Origin: an uncultured Planctomycetaceae bacterium
GTDB taxonomy: Bacteria > Planctomycetota > Planctomycetia > Pirellulales > Thermoguttaceae
DNA: 56,407 bases
Assembly: GCA_946408825.1 (NCBI GenBank)
Contig: CAMJTU010000025.1
Coordinates: forward strand, 1 to 56,407
Direction of reading: 5' to 3'
This document shows positions 28,861-36,680 of the stretch, one piece after another. The notes below the pieces were generated by a model that worked only from the letters and a program-made list of their open reading frames with translations, did no database searches and was not told where the DNA came from. A program made the position numbers and the translations under genes. Each line of letters starts with the position of its first letter. Positions within the stretch are counted from its first letter, which is position 1.

Positions 28861-28973
28861 TGTAGACGTTGTAGACGTTTGTAGACGGTCGATTTTTAAA
28901 ATGTCTACATTGCTTAAAAAACGATATAATAACAAGTTAGCCATTGCAAAATTGGCGTTGTAGACATGTAGAC
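28861..28973 (-). repeat. Right iteron cluster: mirror image of the left cluster
   Basis: TGTAGAC occurs at 28861, 28870, 28880, 28959 and 28967, and GTCTACA at 28903. Spacings are 9, 10, 23, 56 and 8, exactly the reverse of the left cluster, and both clusters span 113 bp. The A+T-rich core (28910-28934) is present but in the same + orientation as on the left. So the iteron layout is inverted while the core is direct. Confidence 0.75.
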
Positions 28974-29113
28974 AGGATTTTGCATAGAGCGGGGATAATA
29001 GGCGACGCGGGCGGGGTTGAATCATTGTAACTGATACAGTACGATAGACAGCTAGGTAAAAAAGGTAGCAAGACAAGAGATAGAGAGAGGTTATAGGTAT
29101 AAGGTATTTATAA

Positions 29114-29152
<39 letters not shown>

Positions 29153-29291
29153 CTCTAGCCCCCTTTTTTGTGGTTTCTACTGTTACGCCCATGTATTATA
29201 CTATCTTTCCTTTCCTTTTGTACCGCCATAAGAAAAGCCGCCGAAGTTTCCTCCGGCGGCCCTCTCTTACTTGTTGCGCTCTTGCCCCGCG

Positions 29292-30515
29292 TCAGTCGGT
29301 CGCGGCTTTCTCCCAGCTAGGAACGTGCTCCAATACCTCTTTCGGTATTTCTCTTAAGAGATACGCGCTTCTAGCTACTTTCCCCGAGTGTCCTAGCATT
29401 AAGTTTTCCCAGCGGGGGCCGTATTCGTTATCAATACGGTTAGACGCTGTTTGTCGTAAAATTTGTCGGAAACGATCGGCGTCCACGTCAGCTTCTTGAA
29501 ATATCCTTTTTAAACGAGCATAAGCGCATGACCCGCTGTTTTTATTATCTTTTCTCCACCAGTCGGAAAAAACATAAACGAGCGCGTCGCCATTTCTTTT
29601 TCGTTCCTCTTTCAATTCCCAAAGAGCCGCCGCCGTGTCGTTAAAAAGTCTCATATCGCGCATTTTAACGCCCTTCAAGCGTTTCGAGCGTTTCACGTCC
29701 CTTATCATTAGAACCTTGTTGTCAAAGTCGATAAATTCCCATTTTAGCTCCGGCGATTCTGACAGAAGGCGCAAGCCCTGACGATACCCAAGTAAAAACC
29801 AAGCTTTCCATTCAAGCGGGTTATAGTACGCTTTCGGGGGTCTGTGTTTTGCGATTGCGTCCAATATCCGCGCCGCTTCGTCGTCTGTGATAATTCGCGG
29901 TTCTTTCTCGCTTACCGTCGAGCCGCCCTTTATGTTTTGGAACGGGTTGACGATCGGCTCCGATAATCGGTCTGAATACCAACGGAAAAGCCACTTAGAA
30001 CGCGTTATAATCGCGTTTTTCGACGTTTGCGCTAGTTTTCCCGCCATAACCTTTTCATTCAGATAGCTGTTGAACGCTTGCGCGTCGCGTTGCTTGATAT
30101 CTGTTATAGGCGTGTCCTTTTTGAAGTATTCGAGCGCATATTTTAGACAGTTTCGCGCCGAGTTATACGTTTTTAGTTTTGTCGTTCGTCCCAGATCGGC
30201 TAAGGCTTCGTCGTAAACGTTGCCCAGCGTCGTATAGGGCGCCGCGTCGATAATGTCATTTTCAATCAGCGCGTCCAAGACTAACGGGAACGGTTCGAGC
30301 CGCCCAAGGGTGAAAGGTTGAATTGCGCCCGTTTTAAATGCGTCTTTTTCACAGTCTGTCAGCAAGGTTTTAATTCCATCGACGTCGGACTTATCAAAGA
30401 CCGCCGCTCTAGCGTAGAACGTGAACGTCGAGCCGTTTGCCGTCGGTATCTTTGTACGGACTTCCCAACCCCTAACAACGCCTTTTTTGTTTTTTTTGGA
30501 TACGATATTAGCCAT
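29292..30515 (-). CDS. Tyrosine-type site-specific recombinase (integrase)
   Basis: The 407-residue protein has an N-terminal arm-binding-like part, a SAM-like core-binding domain (about residues 90-190, LKTYNSARNCLKYALEYF) and a C-terminal catalytic domain. The first catalytic Arg is in GLRLLSESPELKW. Box II reads RQILRQTAS, so the usual His of HxLR is replaced by Gln. LGHSGKVARSAYL supplies the second His and the nucleophilic Tyr. The ATG at 30515 is chosen because it lies 2 nt after the stop of the upstream gene, with AAAGGA in front. The gene lies near the right candidate attachment repeat, as expected for an integrase. Confidence 0.88.
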   Translation of the reverse strand: MANIVSKKNKKGVVRGWEVRTKIPTANGSTFTFYARAAVFDKSDVDGIKTLLTDCEKDAFKTGAIQPFTLGRLEPFPLVLDALIENDIIDAAPYTTLGNVYDEALADLGRTTKLKTYNSARNCLKYALEYFKKDTPITDIKQRDAQAFNSYLNEKVMAGKLAQTSKNAIITRSKWLFRWYSDRLSEPIVNPFQNIKGGSTVSEKEPRIITDDEAARILDAIAKHRPPKAYYNPLEWKAWFLLGYRQGLRLLSESPELKWEFIDFDNKVLMIRDVKRSKRLKGVKMRDMRLFNDTAAALWELKEERKRNGDALVYVFSDWWRKDNKNSGSCAYARLKRIFQEADVDADRFRQILRQTASNRIDNEYGPRWENLMLGHSGKVARSAYLLREIPKEVLEHVPSWEKAATD

Positions 30516-30517
30516 TT

Positions 30518-30826
30518 TCAATAATCCTTTTCCAGTCCAAGATACGCGGTGAGAAGATCGCAAAACAGAAGGAAATTATAGTATTTAGCCCTTTCGACGC
30601 TCTTAAAAATCAACCCGTGTTCAATGCCCTGTTGTTTCATATTCTGAAATTTGGCAAAACAGTATCGACAGATTTTATAGGCGTTATCGACCGCCGCCCC
30701 GTCTGCCGCAAGAGAAACATCGTTTGCATTGCTAACGATGTATTCAGCGTCTTGGTAAAAACGCCATTGGGAATTAAAATAGATCGCGGCGGTTTCGCCG
30801 CTTACTTTGATAGATCGTCGTTTCAT
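30518..30826 (-). CDS. Small protein of unknown function coupled to the integrase
   Basis: The 102-residue frame (from MKRRSIKVSGETAAIYF) ends 2 nt before the integrase start. An AAGGAA site lies about 8 nt upstream of its ATG. It has a CRYC motif near the middle but only two Cys. The sequence is mostly helical and I recognise no family. Its position next to the recombinase suggests a regulator or recombination accessory factor; this is inference. Confidence 0.55.
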   Translation of the reverse strand: MKRRSIKVSGETAAIYFNSQWRFYQDAEYIVSNANDVSLAADGAAVDNAYKICRYCFAKFQNMKQQGIEHGLIFKSVERAKYYNFLLFCDLLTAYLGLEKDY

Positions 30827-30884
30827 TTGGGTGTTTCCTTATTTTTGATTGTATCGCGTCGCCGAATGGCAACAATGGGGAAAA

Positions 30885-30902
30885 GTGACTAAATAGGGGA
30901 CT
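30885..30902 (+). repeat. Right candidate attachment site (attR-like direct repeat)
   Basis: GTGACTAAATAGGGGACT, 16/18 identical to the left copy, lies about 60 bp before the start of the integrase operon. The two differing bases are the central TT/AA, so the two copies may have diverged or the exact core may be TAGGGGACT alone. Confidence 0.45.
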
Positions 30903-31034
30903 ACTTTTTGTAAACCCTATAGAAATAAAGATAATTTAAGTATGACTCATAATCGCGTCGAATGTCAGTCCGTCGAACACGTTTTTGAACTTTTTTGTCA
31001 CTCGTAATTTCAAACGCGTTAGTCTTTTCGAACC

Positions 31035-31565
31035 ATGACGTCTAGAAAAAGAACTCAACTCCCTAAACTTCCTCCAACGCCGCACGGAGACGATTCTCCG
31101 AACAAATCAGACGTTTTCAACGCTTCCGAACGATCTGAGATCATGCGGCGGGTCAAGTCTAATCGCAATAAGTCGACAGAACTGAGACTTATTGAGGAGT
31201 TTAAAAAACGAAAAATTGTCGGTTGGCGACGTAATGTTCGGCTTTTCGGTCATCCCGATTTCGTTTTTCCGAAACTCCGCGTCGCTGTCTTTGTCGACGG
31301 TTGCTTTTGGCATGGTCACCGCTGTCGAAATACGGTTCCCAAAGATCATGCAGATTACTGGCGAATCAAGATAGAGCGCAATCAAATACGAGATCGTGCG
31401 GCGACAGAACGACTAACAGCGTTGGGATATTTGGTTATCCGCATCTGGGAATGCGAATTTAAGAAAGCGAACGCCGATCTGCTAGAGGAAAAGCTTCGCC
31501 CTCTCATTGAAGCGGCTTGTCGCCCGTTAGAAGATTGTTTGACGAAAGAGCAAATTTCTGATTGA
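31035..31565 (+). CDS. vsr: Vsr-family very-short-patch mismatch endonuclease
   Basis: Vsr nicks beside T:G mismatches left by deamination of 5-methylcytosine. The 176-residue protein has the family order: MRRVKSNRNKSTE (near residue 37), GHPDFVFPKLRVAVFVDGCFWHGH with the catalytic Asp and the zinc-linked Cys/His, then YWRIKIERNQIRDR and VIRIWECE. The N-terminal 36 residues are non-conserved and the true start may be internal. No C5-cytosine methyltransferase gene lies nearby in this window, which is unusual because vsr normally sits with dcm-like genes. It lies just outside the right attachment repeat. Confidence 0.88.
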   Translation: MTSRKRTQLPKLPPTPHGDDSPNKSDVFNASERSEIMRRVKSNRNKSTELRLIEEFKKRKIVGWRRNVRLFGHPDFVFPKLRVAVFVDGCFWHGHRCRNTVPKDHADYWRIKIERNQIRDRAATERLTALGYLVIRIWECEFKKANADLLEEKLRPLIEAACRPLEDCLTKEQISD

Positions 31566-31577
31566 CGATTGAAACAT

Positions 31578-31610
31578 AAAAGGTCGCGCGAAATTTTCAC
31601 ACGACCTTTT
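31578..31610. terminator. Bidirectional terminator between vsr and the small basic protein gene
   Basis: AAAAGGTCG (31578-31586) pairs perfectly with CGACCTTTT (31602-31610), leaving a U-tract on either strand. The flanking genes converge on it. Confidence 0.8.
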
Positions 31611-31633
31611 AACATGCGAGTCAGGCGAGTAGA

Positions 31634-31840
31634 TCACTTTCCTTCGGCTTCGTCAGTCTTAGACTTCTTTTTCTTCTTCAGAACGACCTTGTAAACACGG
31701 ATCTTCGGAAGGCTGAAAGGAGAAGTTTCTTCCGTCCAACGATCTTGAGACTGAAGTTTCTCTATTCTTTCGACTCTTGTAAGAACGTTTCTCGAACGAG
31801 AGACGCCCTTCTTAACCTTTAAACTCTTATCGATTGTCAT
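31634..31840 (-). CDS. Small basic protein (PVC-group, TIGR04137-like)
   Basis: The 68-residue protein begins MTIDKSLKVKKGVSRSRNVL, then TRVERIEKL, and ends in a Lys-rich tail. This is the pattern of the short basic protein conserved in Planctomycetes, Verrucomicrobia and Chlamydiae, probably ribosome-associated although its role is not firmly established. The ATG at 31840 is preferred over upstream codons because GGAG lies 7 nt before it and similarity starts there. The leader contains a long-range stem. Confidence 0.7.
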   Translation of the reverse strand: MTIDKSLKVKKGVSRSRNVLTRVERIEKLQSQDRWTEETSPFSLPKIRVYKVVLKKKKKSKTDEAEGK

Positions 31841-31859
31841 AACGCTACTCCAAACCAAC

Positions 31860-31937
31860 GCGGTTGCCTGACCGCACGAACCGATTTGACGTTCGACGTC
31901 CCAAAACGACGGACGACAGCCCTTAAAAGGCAACCGC
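31860..31937 (-). promoter_or_regulatory. Structured leader closed by a 10-bp stem upstream of the small basic protein
   Basis: GCGGTTGCCT (31860-31869) is perfectly complementary to AGGCAACCGC (31928-31937). The stem closes a 58-nt loop containing a GACGT/ACGTC hairpin, and its 3' side ends a few bases before the GGAG ribosome-binding site. The layout is that of an RNA regulatory element, for example autogenous control by a ribosome-associated protein. It matches no riboswitch class I know. Confidence 0.45.
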
Positions 31938-32136
31938 CCGCAACACGTCAGGCGAGCGCCGCCTTTCGCGTCGCGATTTTGAACGTTCAGTTCTTACATT
32001 CTAACGTCAAATTTAAGGTGGGCAAGGGGCGTCGCTTTTCTTTGAGTAAATTTCTCTGTACAGTCGGGGTTCCTTTTGAATCGAACTTCTAGGAGTGGTT
32101 CTCTGGAAGGTTCCATTAAGGGAAGTCGACGTTTCG

Positions 32137-33363
32137 TCAACGGTCTTTTTGTTCGAGTTGTTCAATCTTTACGTTGTTTTCTCTTATTTTTTTACGCGCG
32201 GCAAACTCAACGACAGCGGTAAAAACTAAAAAAGAAGCAGTTTGTAACGTCATAAAAACTGCGGCGATCGGTTTAGCGCGGTAAATGAAAAACGAAGTAG
32301 TCGCGCATATCGCCGTCGCAAGGTAGATCGTCAAGACTGTCTGTTTGCGCGAAAGTCCAAGCGCAGCTAAGCGGTGCCCAAAATGGTTCGTATCGCCTAC
32401 AAAGGGACTCTTTTTATTCTTGAGACGGATTATCACAACGCTGATAGTGTCATAGAGAGGCACGGCGACAATAACCAACGGCGTTAGAACAGACGACGAC
32501 GGCGCATGTGCGTCGGCATACGTGATAGAAAGTGTTGACGTTGCTATGACGAATCCAATGAAGTAGGCGCCGCCGTCTCCCATAAACATTTTTGCCGGCG
32601 GTTTGCCGAGTGTTAGGAATCCCAAGATCGAACACGCTAACGTCAGCATAGACCCCGCCAAAAAGAGCATCGGTTCTCCTCCTGTCTGGGGCGTGTAGAC
32701 AAACGCAAGCGCGCCAAGGAAAAGCGACGAGATAGTCGCAACTCCGCTAGAGAGCGCGTCCATATTGTCCAGCATGTTAAATGAATTAACCAGACCGACA
32801 ATCCAGAATACGCTTAGGATTTGCGCTAAGATTGGACTGATTTGCGTACAGTTTAGCCGCCATCCACAGGCGACGGCAATGACGGCGACAATAAATTCGA
32901 CGGCAAGGCGCAATTTCCACGGTAAATCAAATCGATCGTCTAGAGTTCCAAGAAGGACGAGAACAGAACCTAACGAAAGCGCCGTCCACATTCGGGAGAG
33001 GTTTGAAGCAATCCAAACAGCGTGAGCTGAGAATGTCGCAGGAAAAGAGGTTAGGGGAACGCCCCAGACTGTCAAGCCTTCAAGAGACGCGCCTTGCGTC
33101 TCGTCAACCCCACTTAAACCGAGCGAAAGGATCGAAAGCGCCGCGGCTGGGACCACGACTCCGAGCCATATTCCGAGCCCGCCGCCTGTTGGCGTTGGTT
33201 TTAAGTGAATCTTACGAAGTCCAGGCTTGTCGACCAAACCCAAAGAGGGCGCGACTCGCATGACGATCTTGCAACACGCCCAACTTACAAGGAACGGCGT
33301 TAAGACGAGACAAATTACGACGGTAAACATGATATATCGAACGGGGATTTCGGCGGTCTTCAA
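32137..33363 (-). CDS. WecA/TagO-family polyprenyl-phosphate HexNAc-1-phosphate transferase
   Basis: These membrane enzymes transfer a HexNAc-1-phosphate from UDP-sugar to undecaprenyl phosphate to start surface glycan synthesis. The protein has about ten hydrophobic helices. Its motifs are GLVDKPGLRKIHLKPTPTGGG near the N-terminus, LGTLDDRFDLPWKLR, NMLDNMDALSSG, FMGDGGAYFIGF and HFGHRL (the His-rich loop). The catalytic Asp residues are present. The annotated start is a TTG without a good ribosome-binding site; an ATG at 33330 is an alternative. The sugar epimerase gene 1.5 kb away may act in the same glycan pathway. Confidence 0.85.
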   Translation of the reverse strand: MKTAEIPVRYIMFTVVICLVLTPFLVSWACCKIVMRVAPSLGLVDKPGLRKIHLKPTPTGGGLGIWLGVVVPAAALSILSLGLSGVDETQGASLEGLTVWGVPLTSFPATFSAHAVWIASNLSRMWTALSLGSVLVLLGTLDDRFDLPWKLRLAVEFIVAVIAVACGWRLNCTQISPILAQILSVFWIVGLVNSFNMLDNMDALSSGVATISSLFLGALAFVYTPQTGGEPMLFLAGSMLTLACSILGFLTLGKPPAKMFMGDGGAYFIGFVIATSTLSITYADAHAPSSSVLTPLVIVAVPLYDTISVVIIRLKNKKSPFVGDTNHFGHRLAALGLSRKQTVLTIYLATAICATTSFFIYRAKPIAAVFMTLQTASFLVFTAVVEFAARKKIRENNVKIEQLEQKDR

Positions 33364-33401
33364 CGGCGTCGCGCCGAGTCGGCCTGCATACCTAGCTGTT
33401 G

Positions 33402-34532
33402 TTATTGGTTTTGAAACGTTACGTTGGCTCCGACGTAACAGGGCGCGACGACGACTTCAATCGTGTTTGCGGATTCATACGCGTCGCAAATACAAATTTC
33501 ACGAGAATAATCCTGCGTTGGCGTCTCAACCCTTTTTACCGGAATTTCTTCGGCGTCGACCGCGTTTATCTGTTGACGTTTTGTCGCAAGATCAACAAAA
33601 CGCCGAAAGATAGGAAGCCTTTTATTGGGATCTTGTCGTCGGCACGCTTTATGTTGTGAAACGTCGCCGATCACAAAATTGTTTAAATCTCGCCTCTTCG
33701 AAGTCGACGCGACGCTTTCTAACCCATGAGAAGACGCCGATACAGCAGACGGATTCTCTTCGGACGTCGCGAAAGGTTTGTTTTCTTTCTTGATTCCGCC
33801 GTGAACAGCAGGCTCCCTGCTACGTGAAAAATCTGAGTTAAGTATTTGAGCGACGTCGAGAAGGTATGATTCTTGATTAGCGGATGGTTTGAGCTCGGGA
33901 TAGTCTACAATTTCCAGCGAGTCGTCGCCCTGAGTAGCGGCGTCTTCTTCTTTTGTTTCGTAGCTCGACTCTTGTGGAACGGCGAGTATTGAATATTCGA
34001 AGTCTGTTCTCCTAGGCTCCTCCTCTAAAGGCTCGATCGGGATTGATTCGTTCATTCCGAGTTGCGGGGGAGACGTCTCGACGACTTTTTCGCACGCGTC
34101 AGTGGGAAAGGACGCGTTTTCCTCACAAGGAGACTTTTTCTCCTCTTGTTCATTAAGGTCTAGTTCTGTTTCGTCAGGGAGGGCGGCTGAAGGAGACGGA
34201 AACGAAGCTCCGTCGCCAGATAGTCTAGATTCCGTCCTTTCGACGTCCGAATCAGAGTCATAGTAAGGGTAATCGACACGAAATTTTTGAGTATTTGAGT
34301 CGTAGCGAACGATCGTGTCTTCTGACTTAGCGTTGAGAAAATTTTTAATCTGCTTGAGAACGGAGAGATTAGGCGCTCGTGTTGGTTCAGAGTCGTCGTC
34401 AGACGAGAAAATCGTCCAGCCTTCACGAGGAGCGGTTTGATTATCGCCCTGTAAATAAGACGACAGCGGCGCCCTTGCGTCGGCGTTTTCCGCCAAACAA
34501 TTCGCCTTGTTTTCTGAGCGTGCCGTCATCAT
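33402..34532 (-). CDS. Acidic, mostly disordered protein of unknown function
   Basis: The 376-residue frame is rich in Ser, Glu, Asp and Pro (about residues 45-260). A more ordered region around residues 60-95 (LSVLKQIKNFLNAKSEDTIVRYDSN) and a hydrophobic C-terminal strand (ANTIEVVVAPCYVGANVTF) are visible. There is no signal peptide or transmembrane helix. Tandem ATGs at 34532 and 34529 follow AAGGGA. It ends about 38 bases before the WecA-like gene, so the two are probably co-transcribed. I know no homologue. Confidence 0.5.
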   Translation of the reverse strand: MMTARSENKANCLAENADARAPLSSYLQGDNQTAPREGWTIFSSDDDSEPTRAPNLSVLKQIKNFLNAKSEDTIVRYDSNTQKFRVDYPYYDSDSDVERTESRLSGDGASFPSPSAALPDETELDLNEQEEKKSPCEENASFPTDACEKVVETSPPQLGMNESIPIEPLEEEPRRTDFEYSILAVPQESSYETKEEDAATQGDDSLEIVDYPELKPSANQESYLLDVAQILNSDFSRSREPAVHGGIKKENKPFATSEENPSAVSASSHGLESVASTSKRRDLNNFVIGDVSQHKACRRQDPNKRLPIFRRFVDLATKRQQINAVDAEEIPVKRVETPTQDYSREICICDAYESANTIEVVVAPCYVGANVTFQNQ

Positions 34533-34828
34533 CGTTCCCTTGATCTACCGTCGCTCTCACGACGTCCACAATACTGGCTTTCATGTTATTATCGTCATAA
34601 TTTAAATAATCGTTAGCGTTTTTTAGATATTTATTTCTATTAACAGTGGAGAAAACAGGTTGAATTTTAGCGCTTCAAGCGTTGTTCATCCCAACTTGAT
34701 CGCTTGACGACGTTTCGAACGACTTGTATATTTGAACGGTCAGAAGATTTGAGCGCTTTAAAATTGAAACGCGTTCGCAGGTTTGTCAACTAACTTTGGA
34801 CGTCGATCCGGCTCGGTAAGGAACAACA

Positions 34829-35977
34829 ATGAAGGTTTTGACCGTAATAGGAACTCGTCCTGAAATTATCCGTCTTTCGCGCATCATTGCTACGCTCGAC
34901 GAATATGTCGAGCATATTGTCGTTCATACGGGACAGAATTACGATTACGAATTGAGTCAGATATTCTTCGACGATCTTTCTCTTCGCAAACCCGACTATT
35001 TTCTCCAAGCAGCGGACGCGACCCCTGCGTCGACAGTCGCGTCGATAATTGGAAAAATTGACGCAGTTTACGCTGACGAACGTCCAGACGCCACGCTCGT
35101 TTTTGGCGATTCTAACAGCGGTCTTGCGGCTTATGCTGCGAAACGTCGTAAGATTCCTATCTTTCATCTTGACGCCGGTCGTCGTTCTCACGATCAGCGC
35201 GTGCCAGAGGAGATTAATCGTCGTTTGGTGGATTGTCTTGCCGACGTCAATCTTCCATGTAGTTCCGTCGCGACGACAAATCTTATGCACGAGGGATTTC
35301 CGATTGATCGCATTTTTCGAATTGACAGTCCCACCGAAGAGGTTTTTGACTACTATCGCGACAAAATTGACGAGTCTGACGTTCTGAAACGTTTGAATCT
35401 CCGACCTCGCGAGTATTTTGTCGTCAGCGTTCATCGAGAAGAAAACGTCGACAACCCGAGACAATTGTCCAATTTTGTCCAGACGCTTAACAATCTAGCG
35501 GTACGAGAAAAAAAACGAGTTGTTTTCTCGGTTCATCCTCGAACTCGTAAAAGGCTAGAGGCGCAGGGCGCTGTTCTTGCTCCGGAGATTCTTCCTGTTC
35601 GCCCACTCGGTTTTTTCGACTACAACGCGTTGCAACGTTCTTCTTATGCCGTTCTTTCCGACAGCGGTTCGCTTGACGAAGAGGCGTCTGTCCTGAATTT
35701 CCCTGCATTGAGTCTTCGAAATTCGCGAGAACGTAACGACACAAGCGACGCGGGCGGCGCGATTATGACGGGCGTGGAATGGTCGCGTGTCGCAGACGCC
35801 CTTAAACTTATTCGTCGCCGTATCGACGTCGGCTTTTATGACAAACGCGTCAATCGATCGACAGAACGGAACGTTTCTGAGAAGGTTGCGCAAATCATTC
35901 TAGGTTATGCGCCGTATGTCGACAGTTTTGTTTGGCATAAGAATTCCGATTTCGACGCCCGGAGTGGAAAACTATGA
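34829..35977 (+). CDS. UDP-N-acetylglucosamine 2-epimerase family, WbjD/CapG-like subgroup
   Basis: Family motifs include VIGTRPEIIRLS, HTGQNYDYELSQIFFDDL, VHREENV, HPRTRKRLE, PLGFFDYN and LSDSGSLDEEASVLNFPALSLRNSRERND. Features such as DAGRRSHDQRVPEEINRRLVD (where WecB has EAGLRS), DVNLP and GFFDYN match the WbjD/CapG/FnlC subgroup. That subgroup makes UDP-N-acetyl-L-fucosamine from its C2 epimer, rather than ManNAc. So a FucNAc-type precursor is more likely than ManNAc, though partner genes (FnlA/FnlB) are not in view. The stop overlaps the next start by ATGA. Confidence 0.8.
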   Translation: MKVLTVIGTRPEIIRLSRIIATLDEYVEHIVVHTGQNYDYELSQIFFDDLSLRKPDYFLQAADATPASTVASIIGKIDAVYADERPDATLVFGDSNSGLAAYAAKRRKIPIFHLDAGRRSHDQRVPEEINRRLVDCLADVNLPCSSVATTNLMHEGFPIDRIFRIDSPTEEVFDYYRDKIDESDVLKRLNLRPREYFVVSVHREENVDNPRQLSNFVQTLNNLAVREKKRVVFSVHPRTRKRLEAQGAVLAPEILPVRPLGFFDYNALQRSSYAVLSDSGSLDEEASVLNFPALSLRNSRERNDTSDAGGAIMTGVEWSRVADALKLIRRRIDVGFYDKRVNRSTERNVSEKVAQIILGYAPYVDSFVWHKNSDFDARSGKL

Positions 35978-36618
35978 AGATAAGAAAAGTTTATCTTGAC
36001 GGCGATTCGCCGGCAATAAAGAGTCTCTGTGCGAAGGATCGACGCCTTGGCAAGGCAATTTCAATGATTGGCGCGATCGAGTATGACGTTTATGAGGACG
36101 AGTACGAGTTTCTTATCTGGCAGATAGTCGGTCAGATGATTTCCGGAAGAGCGGCGGAGAAAATCGGTTCACGCCTCGTTCAATGGTGCGACGGCGCCAT
36201 CACACGTGAGGCGATTGACGAACTTACAGACGACGATTTGCGTCGTGTCGGCCTTTCACGACCGAAAATTTCATATATCCGCAGTCTCAATGAATCGATA
36301 GAAAGCGGAGAACTCAACTTTGACGAACTCAAGACAATGGACGACGACGCCGCAATGAAGAAACTTCGTTCCTTTCGGGGAATCGGCGCATGGACCGCGA
36401 CGATGTACTTGATTTTTGTTCTCGATCGTCAGAACGTCGTTTCAATGTATGATAGATGTTTTCTTGAAGTTTACAAATGGCTTTACAATACGGACGACGT
36501 TTCTCCTGCGTCCGTTAAGAAACGCGCTGCTAAGTGGTCTCCTTACGCCTCCATCGCCGCTCGGTATTTTTACTACCTCTTTTACAGCGGATTGACAAAG
36601 ACGAAATTCAAGCCCTGA
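35974..36618 (+). CDS. HhH-GPD DNA-3-methyladenine glycosylase (AlkA-like)
   Basis: The 214-residue protein removes alkylated bases by analogy with AlkA/MagIII. A helix-hairpin-helix (LRSFRGIGAWTATMYLIFVL, about residues 130-149) is followed by the Gly/Pro-like loop and the catalytic Asp in VVSMYDRC. An N-terminal QIVGQMISGRAAEKI helix is typical of the superfamily. The Pro of the usual GIGPWTA is Ala here, and there is no C-terminal iron-sulfur cysteine set. It is translationally coupled to a sugar-nucleotide gene, an unrelated function. Confidence 0.82.
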   Translation: MKIRKVYLDGDSPAIKSLCAKDRRLGKAISMIGAIEYDVYEDEYEFLIWQIVGQMISGRAAEKIGSRLVQWCDGAITREAIDELTDDDLRRVGLSRPKISYIRSLNESIESGELNFDELKTMDDDAAMKKLRSFRGIGAWTATMYLIFVLDRQNVVSMYDRCFLEVYKWLYNTDDVSPASVKKRAAKWSPYASIAARYFYYLFYSGLTKTKFKP

Positions 36619-36625
36619 CTAATCG

Positions 36626-36664
36626 AAAACGCGACGCCTCTAGAAGAAGCGTCGCGTTTTTTTA
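36626..36664 (+). terminator. Rho-independent terminator after the glycosylase
   Basis: AAAACGCGACGC (36626-36637) pairs with GCGTCGCGTTTT (36649-36660), continuing into a run of seven T. It also stops minus-strand reading through the flanking A-tract, so it serves both convergent genes. Confidence 0.9.
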
Positions 36665-36680
36665 CGGCGTAAAAACGGGT

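Noticed and set aside
28861..28973. CRISPR array
   Set aside because: The repeats are 7 bp, partly inverted and irregularly spaced; there are no spacers of constant length and no cas genes.
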